This document shows positions 39,501 through 50,100 of a stretch of DNA of 64,000 nucleotides, piece after piece. The DNA is taken from NCBI GenBank assembly GCA_945876035.1, contig CAMCMU010000002.1:117997-181996 (forward strand). Reading direction: 5' to 3'. Position numbers and translations under genes: made by a program. The notes beneath the pieces were generated by a model. The model did not search any database. It had not been told where the DNA came from and worked only from the letters and a program-made list of their open reading frames with translations. This DNA is from Schlesneria paludicola DSM 18645 (GTDB taxonomy: Bacteria; Planctomycetota; Planctomycetia; Planctomycetales; Planctomycetaceae). How positions within the stretch are numbered: position 1 is the first letter of the stretch; each line of letters begins with the position of its first letter.

Positions 39501-42500
39501 TTCCCATGCCGCGTCTGTTTCCTGAGTCTCGGCGGTCAGGCCCCCGAAGATCTCGACCTCTTCTTTTCGACTCGACTGTTGGTAGCCAAATAAGACCTGG
39601 ACAAGTGGTTGTTTTGCCAAATCGTGTCCGGGCTGCAATTCCTTCGCCAATAGTTCAAACCGCATCTCTTGATGATCGTAAGCCTCAACGGCGGTCTTGG
39701 CGACGCGAGCCAGCAGTTCTCGGAACGCGGGATCGCCGGAAAGGTCGTTCCGCATCACAAGGTTGTTGATGAACAGGCCGATCATCCCTTGGATTTCGGG
39801 TTGCCGACGGTTCGCGGAAATCGATCCGACCGCAATATCGTCCGAGTCGCTGTATCGATGCAGCAAGAGTTGGAAGGTGGCCAGCATCAGCACGTGCGGC
39901 GTGATTCCTTCGTCACTACACAGTTGGCCAAGTCGGTTCTTGATGCGATTGGAAATCTGGAAGTCCAATCTCATTTGTCTGGACGGAGCCGATAGGCCTC
40001 TCGGACGGTCGGTCGGAAGATCCAGTGGCGTCAGCCCCTCAAGCTTCTGCCGCCAGTAGCCCATCAGTGATTCAAGGGCGTCACCCTGTAGATAATTGCG
40101 TTGCCAGACCGCGTGGTCGACATATTGAACAGGCAGTTCAGGCAATGGCGAAGGGTGACCGGCCAATCGTGCGTCGTAAATCCTCGACACCTCGTAGCCC
40201 AGCAGATCCAGCGACCAGCCATCACAAATAATATGGTGAGTCGTGACGAGAAGCGTGTGTTCCGCGTCGCCATGCCGCAAGAGACTGACACGCAAGAGCG
40301 GAGCTTGACTGAGATCGAACGGTTGAGACGCCTGATGTCGTGATCGTCGTGCGATCTCTTCATTGCGGTGCGCCGCGGGCCATTCTCTGAGATCCTCAAC
40401 GGGGAGATCGATTTGCACTTTCGCTACGATCACCTGCATCAGATCTCCCGATTCCGATAATGCGAATCGAGTTCGAAGTGTCTCATGCCGACGGACGATT
40501 TCGTTGACGGTCTCGCGAAGTGCATCGACGTCGAGCGGTCCGGTCAGCTTGATCGCGGCATGCATGTTGAGGTCGTTCGAACTGGGGCTAATCTGCTGAA
40601 CGAACCAGAACGGTTCTTGTGCGAACGAGGCCGGCAAATTTCCGTCGCGAGGTACAGAAACAATCGGCGGCATCTCGGGCAAACGCGGAGCCGCTTGCAT
40701 CGCGACAATTTCCTCTGCCAATTCGTTGAGAGTCGGTGAGATGAAAATCTTACTCACCGGCAAATCGATGGAAAATGCTTTGCGAATGCGAGGAATCGAA
40801 CGGATCCCGAGCAACGAGTTTCCGCCCAAATCGAAGAAGTTGTCGTAGGCTCCGATCTGCTCAACATTCAGCAATTCCGACCAGATTGCGGCCAACTGCT
40901 GCTCCGCCGGTGTGCGCGGCGCGACAAATTCGGAACCCGGTACGGTTCCAACGCCACTCAGATCGGGGTCGGGCAACGCCTTGCGATTCAGTTTTCCGCT
41001 GGCTGTGAGGGGCATGGATTCAAGGACGACGAACGCGGCCGGAATCATGAATTCGGGAAGTTGGGATCGAAGGAAATCGCGAATTTCGCCGACCGCAGGC
41101 GCTTCGTCCTGACGAGCGGTCAAGTAGGCGACTAACTGAAGGTCGCCGGGAGATCGTTCACGCACGACGACTGCCACGTCGGCCAATTGCGGGTGTCGGC
41201 GCAAGACCTGTTCAATCTCGCCAGGTTCAATTCGAAAACCTCGAAGCTTCACCTGGTGATCGGTTCGGCCGATAAACTCGATTCGACCATCCGTTCGCCA
41301 GGACACGATGTCGCCGGTCTTGTACATCCGCGCGCCAGCGTTGGTCGTGAAGGGATCTGGGAGGAAGCATTTTTCCGTCAGTTCAGATCGATTGAGATAG
41401 CCACGGGCGAGGCTTTCGCCGCCGATATACAGCTCGCCGGAAACGCCAACCGGAACCGGTTGCAGCCCGCGATCCAGGACATAAACCCGCATATTGCCCA
41501 GCGGTCGACCGATTGGAACCCGCTTTTCCCGGCCGTCAACCCGACTTAACTCGGCCGCCGTGGCGATGACGGTCGTTTCCGTCGGACCATAGGTGTTCAT
41601 CAGACGCACCTGGTTTCCGACATGCTGGAACCAGTCGGAAACACGTTCGGGAATCGCTTTCTCCCCGCCGATGACGAGGACGCGAAGCGTGCTGGGCACC
41701 GCAAGACCCTCGTCTGCGATCGCCAGCACAAGCTCGTGCCAGAACCCGGTGGGAAGCGTCACAAATGTCAGTTTCCATTCTTGGCATCGCTGGAGAAATG
41801 TCCTGCAATCGAGCATTTCGTCATTACGGAGAAACAATGTTCCGCCGTGCGTCAGGCATGGAAACAGTTCTTCAACGTGAGCGTCAAAACTTGCTGCTGC
41901 GAATTGCAGAACGCGATCCGTCGAGGAAATTCCATACAGCGCCGTTGCGGCGTGTGTATAGCTGACGAGCGCGCGATGCTCGATCATCACGCCCTTCGGG
42001 AGTCCCGTCGAACCCGATGTATAGATGACGTAGGCCAGGTTTTGGCTTGTGGCTTCGCAGGCAGGGGCCTCCACAGGTTCGCCCGAAAAGATCTCTGTGT
42101 CGGAATCCAGGCAGATCACATGTTTCAGATCCGGCGGCAAATCGCCACAGAACGCCTGTTCGGTCAGGACCACCTCAACGCCCGCATCCTTGAGCGTAAA
42201 TTGAAGGCGATCGGAAGGGAGGTCGGTCTCCAGGGGCAAATAGGCGGCGCCCGCCTTTAAGATTGCCAGAAGAGACACCACCCATTCGCCCCGACGCGAC
42301 AGTCGCACAACGACCAGTTTGTCTGGCCCAACGCCGCGGCGCTGCAGATCATGTGCCAGTTGATTGGCCTGCTGATCGAGTTCCCGATAGCTCCAGGCTC
42401 GTTGGTCATCGATCAACGCGCACGCGTCCGGCGTCCGTTCGACCTGCTGTTCAAACAGCTCATGCGCACAAACGTCAATCGGAAAGTCGTGCGCCGTATT

Positions 42501-43943
42501 GTTCCATTCGATCAGCAGCTGACGTCGTTCCGCTTCCGTCAGCAGTGGTAGTTGCGAGATTGGCAAATCGGGATCGGCAACAATCGCTTCTAGAAGCACG
42601 CGGAAATGCTTGAGCATCCGTTGAATGGTCGGAGCCCGAAACAATGCAGAGCGGTAACTGGCGTCGATGGTCAGGCCGTCTCGATCTTCGCGCATTGTGA
42701 AGGAGAGGTCAAATTTCGACGGGCCACTTTCGAGTGGGATAACGGTAAAGGACAGGCCCGCGACATTCAAATCCGGCCACTGCACATTCTGCAGCGTAAA
42801 CATAACTTGGAACAAGGGGTTGCGATTCGTGTCTCGTTGAGGATTGATCGCATCCACCAGACATTGGAATGGTAATTCTTGATGCTCAAATGCATCAAGG
42901 ACATTTGTACGCGTTTGCTGCAGCAAATCGCGGAATGTAGGATTCCCCTCAAGGTTTAAACGCATGACCAGCGAGTTCACAAAAAAGCCGATCAGCCCCT
43001 CCGTTTCCTTCCCCAAGCGGCCGGCAATGGGCGAGCCGATCGTCAGGTCATCCTGCCCACTGTAGCGGTTCAGCAAAACGGAAAGTGAGGAGAGTAGCGT
43101 CATATACAGCGTCGAATTTTCACATCGGCCGAGATATCGCAATTGTCCAACGAGAGCACTGGTTAAACGAATTTCGACAGAACCATCTGATTCGGCTGAA
43201 AATGAAGAACGAGCCATGTCCGTCGGCAATTCCAACGGAGTCAGATCCTGCATGCGGCCTTTCCAGTAATCGAGCAATCGCTGCTGGTTTTCGCCTTGCA
43301 AACGCTCCCGCTGCCAGACGGAATAATCGGCGTATTGAATCGGCAGAGGCTCCATCGGCGACGGTTCACCGGCTCGAAAGGCCTGGTACCGTAATGCAAT
43401 CTCGCGAAACAGAACGGACAGTGACCACTCATCCGAAATGATATGGTGCATCACCACGATCAGAACATGATCGGTGGTCGAGAAGCGTAGCAATGACAAG
43501 CGCAAGAGTGGCGACTGATCCAGTCGAAACGGCCTCGAGGCCTCGACCGACGCTCGAGCAGTGGCTTCGGCATCACGCTCGGTTTCTTCCAGATGCGTGA
43601 GGTCAACCACGACCAACGATTGTGGTTTGACGGCCTCCACGATCTGTCGGGGCTGATCGTCCACCATCACGAACTTGGTTCGCAACGATTCGTGTCGCTG
43701 AATTAACTCGAACAGCGTCCGGTTCAATGCATCCAGTTCCAGTGCGCCTCGCAATCGGATGGCGATCGGAATGTTGTAGGCCGCGTTGAGTGGGTCAAGG
43801 CGATCGAGCGTCCACAGATGCTGCTGTGAAAATGACAACGGGAAGTTTAGAGCGTTCTCCGCCTTCTTCTTCAGTAGCTTTTTCAGACGCAAGAGACGCT
43901 CTTGACGCGATGACTCCGCTGAGGGCATGAGGACTTCACTCAC
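36507..43943 (-). CDS. Two-module nonribosomal peptide synthetase, C-A-PCP-C-A-PCP-TE
   Basis: Protein of 2478 residues. It starts at a GTG that overlaps the previous stop (GTGA), with aaggag nine bases upstream. C1 (about 35-470) has MHHIISDEWS near 168; A1 (about 495-975) has YTSGSTGLPKGV near 645 and TASGKLNRKALP; PCP1 has FFDLGGNSLLG near 1039. C2 has THHIICDGWS near 1239; A2 has YTSGSSGKPKAA near 1718 and SSGKVNRRALP; PCP2 has FFDLGGHSLLA near 2116. A type I thioesterase follows with GWSMGG near 2301 and a late GNHYSMLRK His. All catalytic motifs look intact, no epimerase is present, and the C domains look LCL-type. Reading the ten-residue pocket by eye gives DAETVGTVI for A1 and DVECFGVMG for A2 (last Lys omitted). 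It adds two amino acids to the lipid/ketide chain and releases the product. Confidence 0.96.
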   Translation of the reverse strand: MSEVLMPSAESSRQERLLRLKKLLKKKAENALNFPLSFSQQHLWTLDRLDPLNAAYNIPIAIRLRGALELDALNRTLFELIQRHESLRTKFVMVDDQPRQIVEAVKPQSLVVVDLTHLEETERDAEATARASVEASRPFRLDQSPLLRLSLLRFSTTDHVLIVVMHHIISDEWSLSVLFREIALRYQAFRAGEPSPMEPLPIQYADYSVWQRERLQGENQQRLLDYWKGRMQDLTPLELPTDMARSSFSAESDGSVEIRLTSALVGQLRYLGRCENSTLYMTLLSSLSVLLNRYSGQDDLTIGSPIAGRLGKETEGLIGFFVNSLVMRLNLEGNPTFRDLLQQTRTNVLDAFEHQELPFQCLVDAINPQRDTNRNPLFQVMFTLQNVQWPDLNVAGLSFTVIPLESGPSKFDLSFTMREDRDGLTIDASYRSALFRAPTIQRMLKHFRVLLEAIVADPDLPISQLPLLTEAERRQLLIEWNNTAHDFPIDVCAHELFEQQVERTPDACALIDDQRAWSYRELDQQANQLAHDLQRRGVGPDKLVVVRLSRRGEWVVSLLAILKAGAAYLPLETDLPSDRLQFTLKDAGVEVVLTEQAFCGDLPPDLKHVICLDSDTEIFSGEPVEAPACEATSQNLAYVIYTSGSTGLPKGVMIEHRALVSYTHAATALYGISSTDRVLQFAAASFDAHVEELFPCLTHGGTLFLRNDEMLDCRTFLQRCQEWKLTFVTLPTGFWHELVLAIADEGLAVPSTLRVLVIGGEKAIPERVSDWFQHVGNQVRLMNTYGPTETTVIATAAELSRVDGREKRVPIGRPLGNMRVYVLDRGLQPVPVGVSGELYIGGESLARGYLNRSELTEKCFLPDPFTTNAGARMYKTGDIVSWRTDGRIEFIGRTDHQVKLRGFRIEPGEIEQVLRRHPQLADVAVVVRERSPGDLQLVAYLTARQDEAPAVGEIRDFLRSQLPEFMIPAAFVVLESMPLTASGKLNRKALPDPDLSGVGTVPGSEFVAPRTPAEQQLAAIWSELLNVEQIGAYDNFFDLGGNSLLGIRSIPRIRKAFSIDLPVSKIFISPTLNELAEEIVAMQAAPRLPEMPPIVSVPRDGNLPASFAQEPFWFVQQISPSSNDLNMHAAIKLTGPLDVDALRETVNEIVRRHETLRTRFALSESGDLMQVIVAKVQIDLPVEDLREWPAAHRNEEIARRSRHQASQPFDLSQAPLLRVSLLRHGDAEHTLLVTTHHIICDGWSLDLLGYEVSRIYDARLAGHPSPLPELPVQYVDHAVWQRNYLQGDALESLMGYWRQKLEGLTPLDLPTDRPRGLSAPSRQMRLDFQISNRIKNRLGQLCSDEGITPHVLMLATFQLLLHRYSDSDDIAVGSISANRRQPEIQGMIGLFINNLVMRNDLSGDPAFRELLARVAKTAVEAYDHQEMRFELLAKELQPGHDLAKQPLVQVLFGYQQSSRKEEVEIFGGLTAETQETDAAWEAAEDYDLALSVDDEDQGFHCQFAYPTRLFNDETIARMATHFQTLLESIAANPDRQISQLPLLTERERERVLIDFNKTRVDFPDQGCVHQLFERQVQRAPEAVALVFEGQSQSYLQLNSRANQIARYLVGLGVGPEVIVGICLRPSLELGASILGVLKAGGAYLPLDPDDLRERLDYFVADTRPAVILTTANLADQFSALDARVVCVDSDSPMISLESEDDLPCLVTAENAVCVLYTSGSSGKPKAAVNLHRGVRNYLLWKQRQLGLCATDNVLFTTPLSFDVSVEEFFDALCCGGRVVIAKPGSQSEPNYLVQLIRREGVTTACFVPSVLRFLLEEQDFAQCHSLRSVFCGGEALTPDLMEAFLQHSKSELYNVYGPTEASMGVTVWKCHLNYERDVIPIGQPISNVRVYILDSERNPVPIGVAGELYIGGVAVARGYLNRPELNALHFIPDPFSGIAGDLLYSTGDRCCWLPDGNIEFMGRRDGQVKIQGARIELGEVEVAINRCPNVAQAAVTVRQSSPDYKYLAAYVVPRGCRIETADARKDFVKELRQFLKSVVPDYMIPNAFEIMDVLPKLSSGKVNRRALPAVASPEKSVRRYVAPHAGLEQQLAAIWSEVLRYDRVGRYDNFFDLGGHSLLAVRLISKVRTAFSINVPVVAIFASPTIAELAEKITAAQALDEQSVAAPYTSNGSPASNAEAHDLWSRQRGESMDGDENIPIVEELIRSLSQTVPQGGKLLVPLEVSSPGTPVFLIHGLGGHVASFIPLARILKTHHSVYGLMGKGVGPSEEPHRSIEEMASCYLNEILAVQPYGPYLLAGWSMGGLIALETANQLRRCGAEVSLVALFDTHLSSESERFEIDDQPVMKWLVPHLDLSMNALETLPLEQQWERIAERANLADGVGAVEIRRMAEVCGAHMKAYRSYRPQPYEGPVVLFSADSDDHDLDPSWSAICPNLQAESVPGNHYSMLRKPNVETLAERLDRYLAKVVQRERGGTQP

Positions 43944-46900
43944 TGGACGGTCTCCTTGATATCATTTTCTTCGTCGACAGCGTCACGGAGCATGGAATTG
44001 AGTTCGTCGTCGTCGAGGTCATCCAGTCGTGCGAGCAACTCATCTGAATGGCTGTCCCGCGCCCGACGGGGGATCGCCATCGTGGGAAGCCGGATAGCCA
44101 CTCCCGAATCGGACTTGCTGAAATTATCGCCAAGGGCATCAAAACCCGCTGCGACTGCCGCAGTGCCAGCGGACGGGCCATCGGCAAAATTGCGTTGGAT
44201 GACCCGTGGAAAGTTCTCCTGCAAATACTCCGCAAGATCCCTGATGCACTGAACTTGAAACAGAACCTGAATGGGAACGGCTTCCTCCATCTGCTCGATC
44301 AGTTGATTGAGTAACATGGTGGCTTGAAGTGAATCGCCGCCAAGTTCGAAAAAGTTGTCGTAAACTCCAATCCTCTGAACGCCAAGAATTTCCGACCACT
44401 TCTCAGACAGATACTGTTCCAGTGGTGTTCGCGGCGACTCGTAAGGCGTTGTCAAATCCGGCCGTACTTTGAACCGCCCCATAGTCGTATCGGCGGCTGG
44501 CGTACTCGTTTCAGGACCGACGGGAACAAGTCTTTTCGGGTCCTTCCGTGCGTGATTCACCGGAGCCCACAATCGCTGACGTTGCCAAGGGTACGTCGGT
44601 ATTCGGACACAGTGACCCGGCGCGACCGCAAGGGCGGTCCAGTCAATATCGACTCCCGAAGCATACAGAATTCCGATCGCTTGCATCACATCCAGTCCAC
44701 CACTTTCCACAGCGGAAAATGAGGGGATGACCGAGCCGATATGCGGGCATTGCATCAAAGCCTGTTTTGCATCGGCGGACAGTGAGGTAGGCCCCACTTC
44801 CAAAAAGACGTCCATGATTCGATCGGCAAGGCATTGACGAATGGTCCCGGCTAGATTTTGAGGCGTATCCAAACGGGCTCGCCAGTCCGTCAGGTCCAGC
44901 CTGAGATCCGTAACGGCTTTCCCGTAGGCCACAGAAAGGAAAGGGAGTGAAGCCGATCGAGTCTGTGACACATCGCACACCCGTCTCGGATCCGCGGCGA
45001 GACACAAGGCGGTTTCCGGCGAGATCAGTCCGGCCACAGCTGCCGCGGCGAGTTCACCGAGTCCATGGCCGAGGACCACGTCAGGAATCACGCCAAGGGA
45101 TCGCCACCACGCGGTCAAAGCGAGTTGAGCAGCAACCAGTGCTGTTTTGGCATCTGGGGGATGACTCCAACGCGCATCATCGGCTCTCAAACTTAACAGC
45201 GACCAACCGGCGACCTCAAGACAAGCGGAATCCACCTGCTGTGCCGCCGCGGCGAATCCGCTCAGCGTTTCCATCAGCCGTGGAAGAATCTGTTTCCAAG
45301 ATTCCGCATCATCAGTGTAAAACGTTACGAGTTTTACAGACCGGCCGTAGGGTTTTCGTCCCACAAAAACATCTGCCTGTCCCGATCCCTTGTGAGATTC
45401 GGACAAGCGTTCGGCGGCTTCGGATTGGGACGAGGCGAGGACCGCCAGGCGACAATCATGATGCTGCCGTCGCTCGCTCGCGGTGTAACACACATCCGGC
45501 CAAGGCGGCGAATTTGTGGACAGAAATGTGATATACGTTTTGGCCAACTGCTCCCGAGCCGCCTCCGTTTTCGCCGAAAGCGGCAACAGACGTGGAGCCC
45601 TCTCTGCAGCAGTCAACGGCCGACTGTCCGGCAATAAAGGCGGCTCCTGCAACACGACGTGTGCATTACTACCGCCAAATCCGAACGCGCTGACACCCGC
45701 ATACCGAGGGTGCGATGAACAGGGCCAAGGCTGAAGAGACTGTGGCACTTGGAGCGGAAGTTTATCGAATGGAATTTCCGGATTGGCTGTCTCAAAGTGC
45801 AAGTTCCGGGGCACCTGCTGGTACTTCAGTGCCAACGAGGCTTTGATCAGGCTGGCCATTCCGGAAGCCGCTTCGAGATGGCCGAGGTTGGTTTTCAACG
45901 CGCCGATCACGCACCGACTTCCCGGGACGCGGTCTTGTTGCATGACATGCCCCAAAGCGGTGGCCTCGATGATGTCGCCCAGACGAGTTCCTGTCCCCTG
46001 AGTTTCTACGAAACCGACTTGTCCTGGGGAGACCTGCGCTCGCGCGTAGGCTTCTCGCAAGACCTGCTCTTGGGCCAACCGGCTGGGAGCGGAGATGCCG
46101 TTGCTTGAGCCATTCTGATTGGTGGCGCTGCCGCGGATAATGGAATAAATCGGATCCTTGTCTTTCAGAGCCGCGGAAAGGGGTTTGAGCATGATCATGC
46201 CCACTCCTTCACTGCGGACATACCCGGATGCTCCGGCATCGAATGCTCGAATCCGACCATCGCTCGAGCAAAATCCCGCTTTGGTGAGGTTAATCGACCC
46301 AATGGGTGAGAGTAGTAGATTTGCCCCTCCAACAAGTGCGGCATCGCACTCGCCGAGGCGAATCTGTTGGCAGGCCAGATGAACGGCCACTAATGAGGAT
46401 GAGCACGCAGTATCCAGTGATATGCTCGGCCCTTGTAAACCGAGGGCATAGGACAGCCGATTCGAGGCCAAGCATAACGATGTCCCGGCGGCGACATAGG
46501 CATTCGCCTGCGAAGTATCGTTCGATATCAAGAGAAAATAGTCGCTGCTAGAAATGCCGACAAACACTCCCGTTCGAGAGCCTCGCAGTTGGAGCGGAGC
46601 GATACCGGCATCTTCCAAAGTCTCCCACACCAACTCCAGCAGGATCCTTTGCTGAGGATCCATCTGTAATGCTTCCCCGTCGGAAATCCCGAAGAAATGG
46701 TTATCAAACTCATCGATTCGCGACAGAAAACCGCCGCTACGAGAACTCATTTTTCCGGGGCTGGCCGGATCAGGATCGTAGTAGTCATCGGCATTCCAGC
46801 GGTCGGCAGGAATTTCCCCGATTGCATCGACACCATCGCGAAGCAGTTGCCAGAATGAGGCGGGGTCATTCACTTCCCCGGGAAATCGGCAAGCCATGCC

Positions 46901-47026
46901 GACGACGGCGATCGGTTCGACCCGCTTCTTTTCTAATGCCTCGAGTCGCGTTTGCGTTTCCTTCAACGCATAAACGGCGCGTTGTAAAGGCGTCATCTGC
47001 TTCAAGCGATCTGTGATCTGGTTCAT
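43940..47026 (-). CDS. Degenerate type I PKS module: KS(no HGTGT His)-pseudoAT-carrier
   Basis: Protein of 1028 residues from the ATG at 47026, which begins a normal PKS docking helix (MNQITDRLKQMTPLQRAV). A TTG at 47104 overlapping the previous stop is possible but less likely. The KS (about 35-460) keeps the active Cys in DTACSSS near 206 and the second His in TNLGHLEAASG near 380, but the first His is Gln (ETQGTGT near 340, codon CAG). The AT remnant has GHGLG near 655 in place of GHSxG, no GQGSQ motif, and the ferredoxin-like subdomain with the HAFH specificity motif is missing. The carrier domain (ELGGDSLQ near 897) is intact and PCP-like. It probably cannot load or condense an extender; it may pass the chain from the first PKS to the NRPS. 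Confidence 0.93.
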   Translation of the reverse strand: MNQITDRLKQMTPLQRAVYALKETQTRLEALEKKRVEPIAVVGMACRFPGEVNDPASFWQLLRDGVDAIGEIPADRWNADDYYDPDPASPGKMSSRSGGFLSRIDEFDNHFFGISDGEALQMDPQQRILLELVWETLEDAGIAPLQLRGSRTGVFVGISSSDYFLLISNDTSQANAYVAAGTSLCLASNRLSYALGLQGPSISLDTACSSSLVAVHLACQQIRLGECDAALVGGANLLLSPIGSINLTKAGFCSSDGRIRAFDAGASGYVRSEGVGMIMLKPLSAALKDKDPIYSIIRGSATNQNGSSNGISAPSRLAQEQVLREAYARAQVSPGQVGFVETQGTGTRLGDIIEATALGHVMQQDRVPGSRCVIGALKTNLGHLEAASGMASLIKASLALKYQQVPRNLHFETANPEIPFDKLPLQVPQSLQPWPCSSHPRYAGVSAFGFGGSNAHVVLQEPPLLPDSRPLTAAERAPRLLPLSAKTEAAREQLAKTYITFLSTNSPPWPDVCYTASERRQHHDCRLAVLASSQSEAAERLSESHKGSGQADVFVGRKPYGRSVKLVTFYTDDAESWKQILPRLMETLSGFAAAAQQVDSACLEVAGWSLLSLRADDARWSHPPDAKTALVAAQLALTAWWRSLGVIPDVVLGHGLGELAAAAVAGLISPETALCLAADPRRVCDVSQTRSASLPFLSVAYGKAVTDLRLDLTDWRARLDTPQNLAGTIRQCLADRIMDVFLEVGPTSLSADAKQALMQCPHIGSVIPSFSAVESGGLDVMQAIGILYASGVDIDWTALAVAPGHCVRIPTYPWQRQRLWAPVNHARKDPKRLVPVGPETSTPAADTTMGRFKVRPDLTTPYESPRTPLEQYLSEKWSEILGVQRIGVYDNFFELGGDSLQATMLLNQLIEQMEEAVPIQVLFQVQCIRDLAEYLQENFPRVIQRNFADGPSAGTAAVAAGFDALGDNFSKSDSGVAIRLPTMAIPRRARDSHSDELLARLDDLDDDELNSMLRDAVDEENDIKETVQ

Positions 47027-47100
47027 CGGATCTCTGTCTTTCAAAACGTCAACGGCTCCGCGTGGCAACGCGTTTCGGACGTTGTTCGGCTGATGTGGAA

Positions 47101-50100
47101 TCAAATACTCAGCAATTCGATTTGCCTGGTCACTTCCGCATCCATTTCCTCTTCCGACATTTCTTCTACATCCGTTGCGGCTTTTTCTAGAAAATCCAAC
47201 TCTGTCACTTCCGCTTCCGAGGAAGAACTCGTTGCCGTATCCAGTTGCAACAAATCACGGACGACGTACTGAGACAGGCTTTCCAAAGTCGGATAGTCGA
47301 ACAGCAGCGAGGGACTGATTTGTTGACCAATCGACTGCCCAACACGATTCACAAATTCGACAGCGGTTAACGAATCGAATCCCAGTTCGTTCAGTGTCCG
47401 GCGAGGATCGGGAAGATTGTCCTGATCCATCGCCATGACCTTGGCGGCCAGTTTGCGGACGGAGGTGATGGCAAGTTCAAGTCGCTCACTGGGCGTGACG
47501 GCTTGCAACGTTTCTAATAGAAGTGGACGCGACTGTTCCGGCGACGATACGGAACGAACGGCATCTGCCATCTCGCTCAGCCAAGCGGGCTCGGAACCTG
47601 CGGGAATACGTTCGAAGAATTTCGGCCACTCGATCGGAAGAACGCCGGACTGAGTACACTCCTCGTTCAGCAAGTGCTCTAGAATCCGCAGCCCTCGAAC
47701 GGGCTCAATAACCCCCAGACCAGAGGCCGCCAAACGGCGAACATCCGAGTCAGACAGACGCGCTGCCATACCGACCTCCGCCCAAGCGCCCCAATTAATG
47801 CTCAGTGCCGGTCGTTTTTCAAAGCGTCGTTCGTGCGCCAACGCATCTAGAAACGCATTGGCTGCCGCATAATTGCCTTGACCTGGAGAACCCAGAAGCG
47901 ACGCCGCGGACGAGAACAGGACGAACTGTTCGAGCGGATCGTCACGAGTCAGATCGTGCAGATTCCATGCGCCAATCGCCTTTGCATCCATCACATGATC
48001 GAAACGCTCTCGCGATTGTTCATTCAGAATGCCGTCATCCAGCACACCTGCCAAGTGATAAATACCGCGGAGCGGTGCCAATTCACTGCGGATCCGCGAC
48101 AGCAGACGACTGGTCTCAACGCGATTACCGATGTCACATTGTTCGACGAGCAGGCGAACGCCTCCCTTTTCAAATTCTTCAAGTTGGCGGCGTGCCTCCA
48201 CCGAAGCCGCGGATCTTCCCACCAAGACAAGGAATTTCGCCCCTCGATCAATCAACCATCGGGCGACTTTGAGGCCGAGTCCTCCAAGGCCTCCCGTCAC
48301 AAGATACGCCCCGTCCTCATGACAGTGGAAACCCGTTTTTATGGATTCCTCCGGTGTGGCCGACTGAATCACGACTTTGCCGATGTGCTCGGTGCGGGCC
48401 ATGTGCCGCAAAGCGTCCACGATTCGTGGAATAGGAAACGCTCGTAATGGCAAGGGACTCAATTTTCGGTTCTCGAACTGCGGCAGGACCTCCGCTAACA
48501 GCTGGCGGACTGTCTCCGGATCGTCGGCCATCAAATAGTCGAGAGCAATCGGAAAGAAGGTCAGGCCGGGCTTGAACGTGTCGACGCGAGCCTGATCCCA
48601 GAGGTCATTCTTTCCGAGTTCCAAAAATCGTCCGCCGGTGCGGAGTACGGACAGACCGGCACCGATCGCCTCACCCGTCAGCGAGTTGATGACAAGATCA
48701 ACACCCTCGTTCTGAGTCGCCTGCATGATCTGCTGTTGGAAATCGAGTGATCGAGAATCCATCACATGCACGATCCCCAACGATCTCAGAAATTCGCGTT
48801 TCTGTTCGCTACCAGCCGTCGCAAAAATTTCCGCACCGGCATGGCGGGCCATTTGAATCGCGGCCATACCGACACCACCGGTTGCGGCGTGGATCAGGAC
48901 TCGTTCGCCAACGCCAATTTTTCCGAGACGATGCAGTGCCAGATGCACGGTCATGAAACAGATGGGGATTGTTGCTGCTTCCTCAAAACTCAAGTGCTCC
49001 GGTTTCAGCCCGACGAACTGTGCGGGGGTGATCACGTAACTCGCAAAACTGGCGGCTGCCAGCGCCACGACAGAATCACCAATCTTGACGTGATCAACGC
49101 CAGATCCGACTGCCACAACCTCCCCGGAACATTCTCCACCCAAGGGGCCGGGATCCCCTGGATACAAATCGAGAACGTTCAACACGTCACGGAAGTTCAG
49201 CCCGGTCGCTTTCACGCGGATCTCTACCTGACCGGGACCTGGCCAATCCCGCGTCGTCGGTCGCATCACGACATTGTCCAGCTGACCACGTTTGGTGATC
49301 TCCAGTCGATAGGGTTGTCCTTCGGGGACCTTCAACCAATCGGCGGATGACGATTTCCAGCGTCGCAGCCGAGCCACATAACGGACGCCTTCGCGATAAA
49401 CGACTTGGTCTTCCCCTTTTCCGAAGCACAGTTCCTCGGCTAACTGATCGGCCGCGTGAGTTTGGTTGTCGGGATCGAGATCAATCCGAACGCACGCCAG
49501 TCCTGGCAGTTCCGCCGCGATGACGCGTCCCTGACCCCACATGGGCGATTGCGCTAAGCGAACGCGTTGAGGGTGATTTGGAATTGTCTCGGCGCCACAG
49601 GTGACCAGCCACAAGTGCGGCAGTTCCGATCCACTGTCGTGCGATCCTTGGTTTGGCAATGCGTTTAATCCGGCCAAGCCATGCACAATGTCAAGGACTC
49701 CGCCCCAGCCTCTGGAATGAGCGGCGGCAAAGTCTGGAGCGCCCCCCTGCGCATCAATGTCAACAGCCGAGAGATAGACGATTCCAGAGCGTCCAGGCGT
49801 TGACTTGGAATGGAAATCTCGGATCGCCGTCTGACGCCTATCGGCATCGGCATCCGCCGGAATCAGTGTCGTTTGGTGACCTTTCAATTCCAGCCGCATG
49901 GCCAGATCATTGCCGAGATCGTTGCTGGTGTTAAAGATGAGCCATTGTTCGCCATGGTTTGCGTTGTCCGCAACGTCCGCCACATCGACCGGCTTGGAGG
50001 CCCAGTCCAGATGAAAACACCATTCGGGCAGTGGCCCAGCCACTTTGCGAGCCAACCAGTCGCGCGGGACGATCTGCAAACGAACTTCTTCCAAGACCAC

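Noticed and set aside
47027..47104. TTG start for the second PKS overlapping the previous stop (TTGA)
   Set aside because: The extra 26 residues do not look like a PKS docking region, and the ATG at 47026 begins a normal one.
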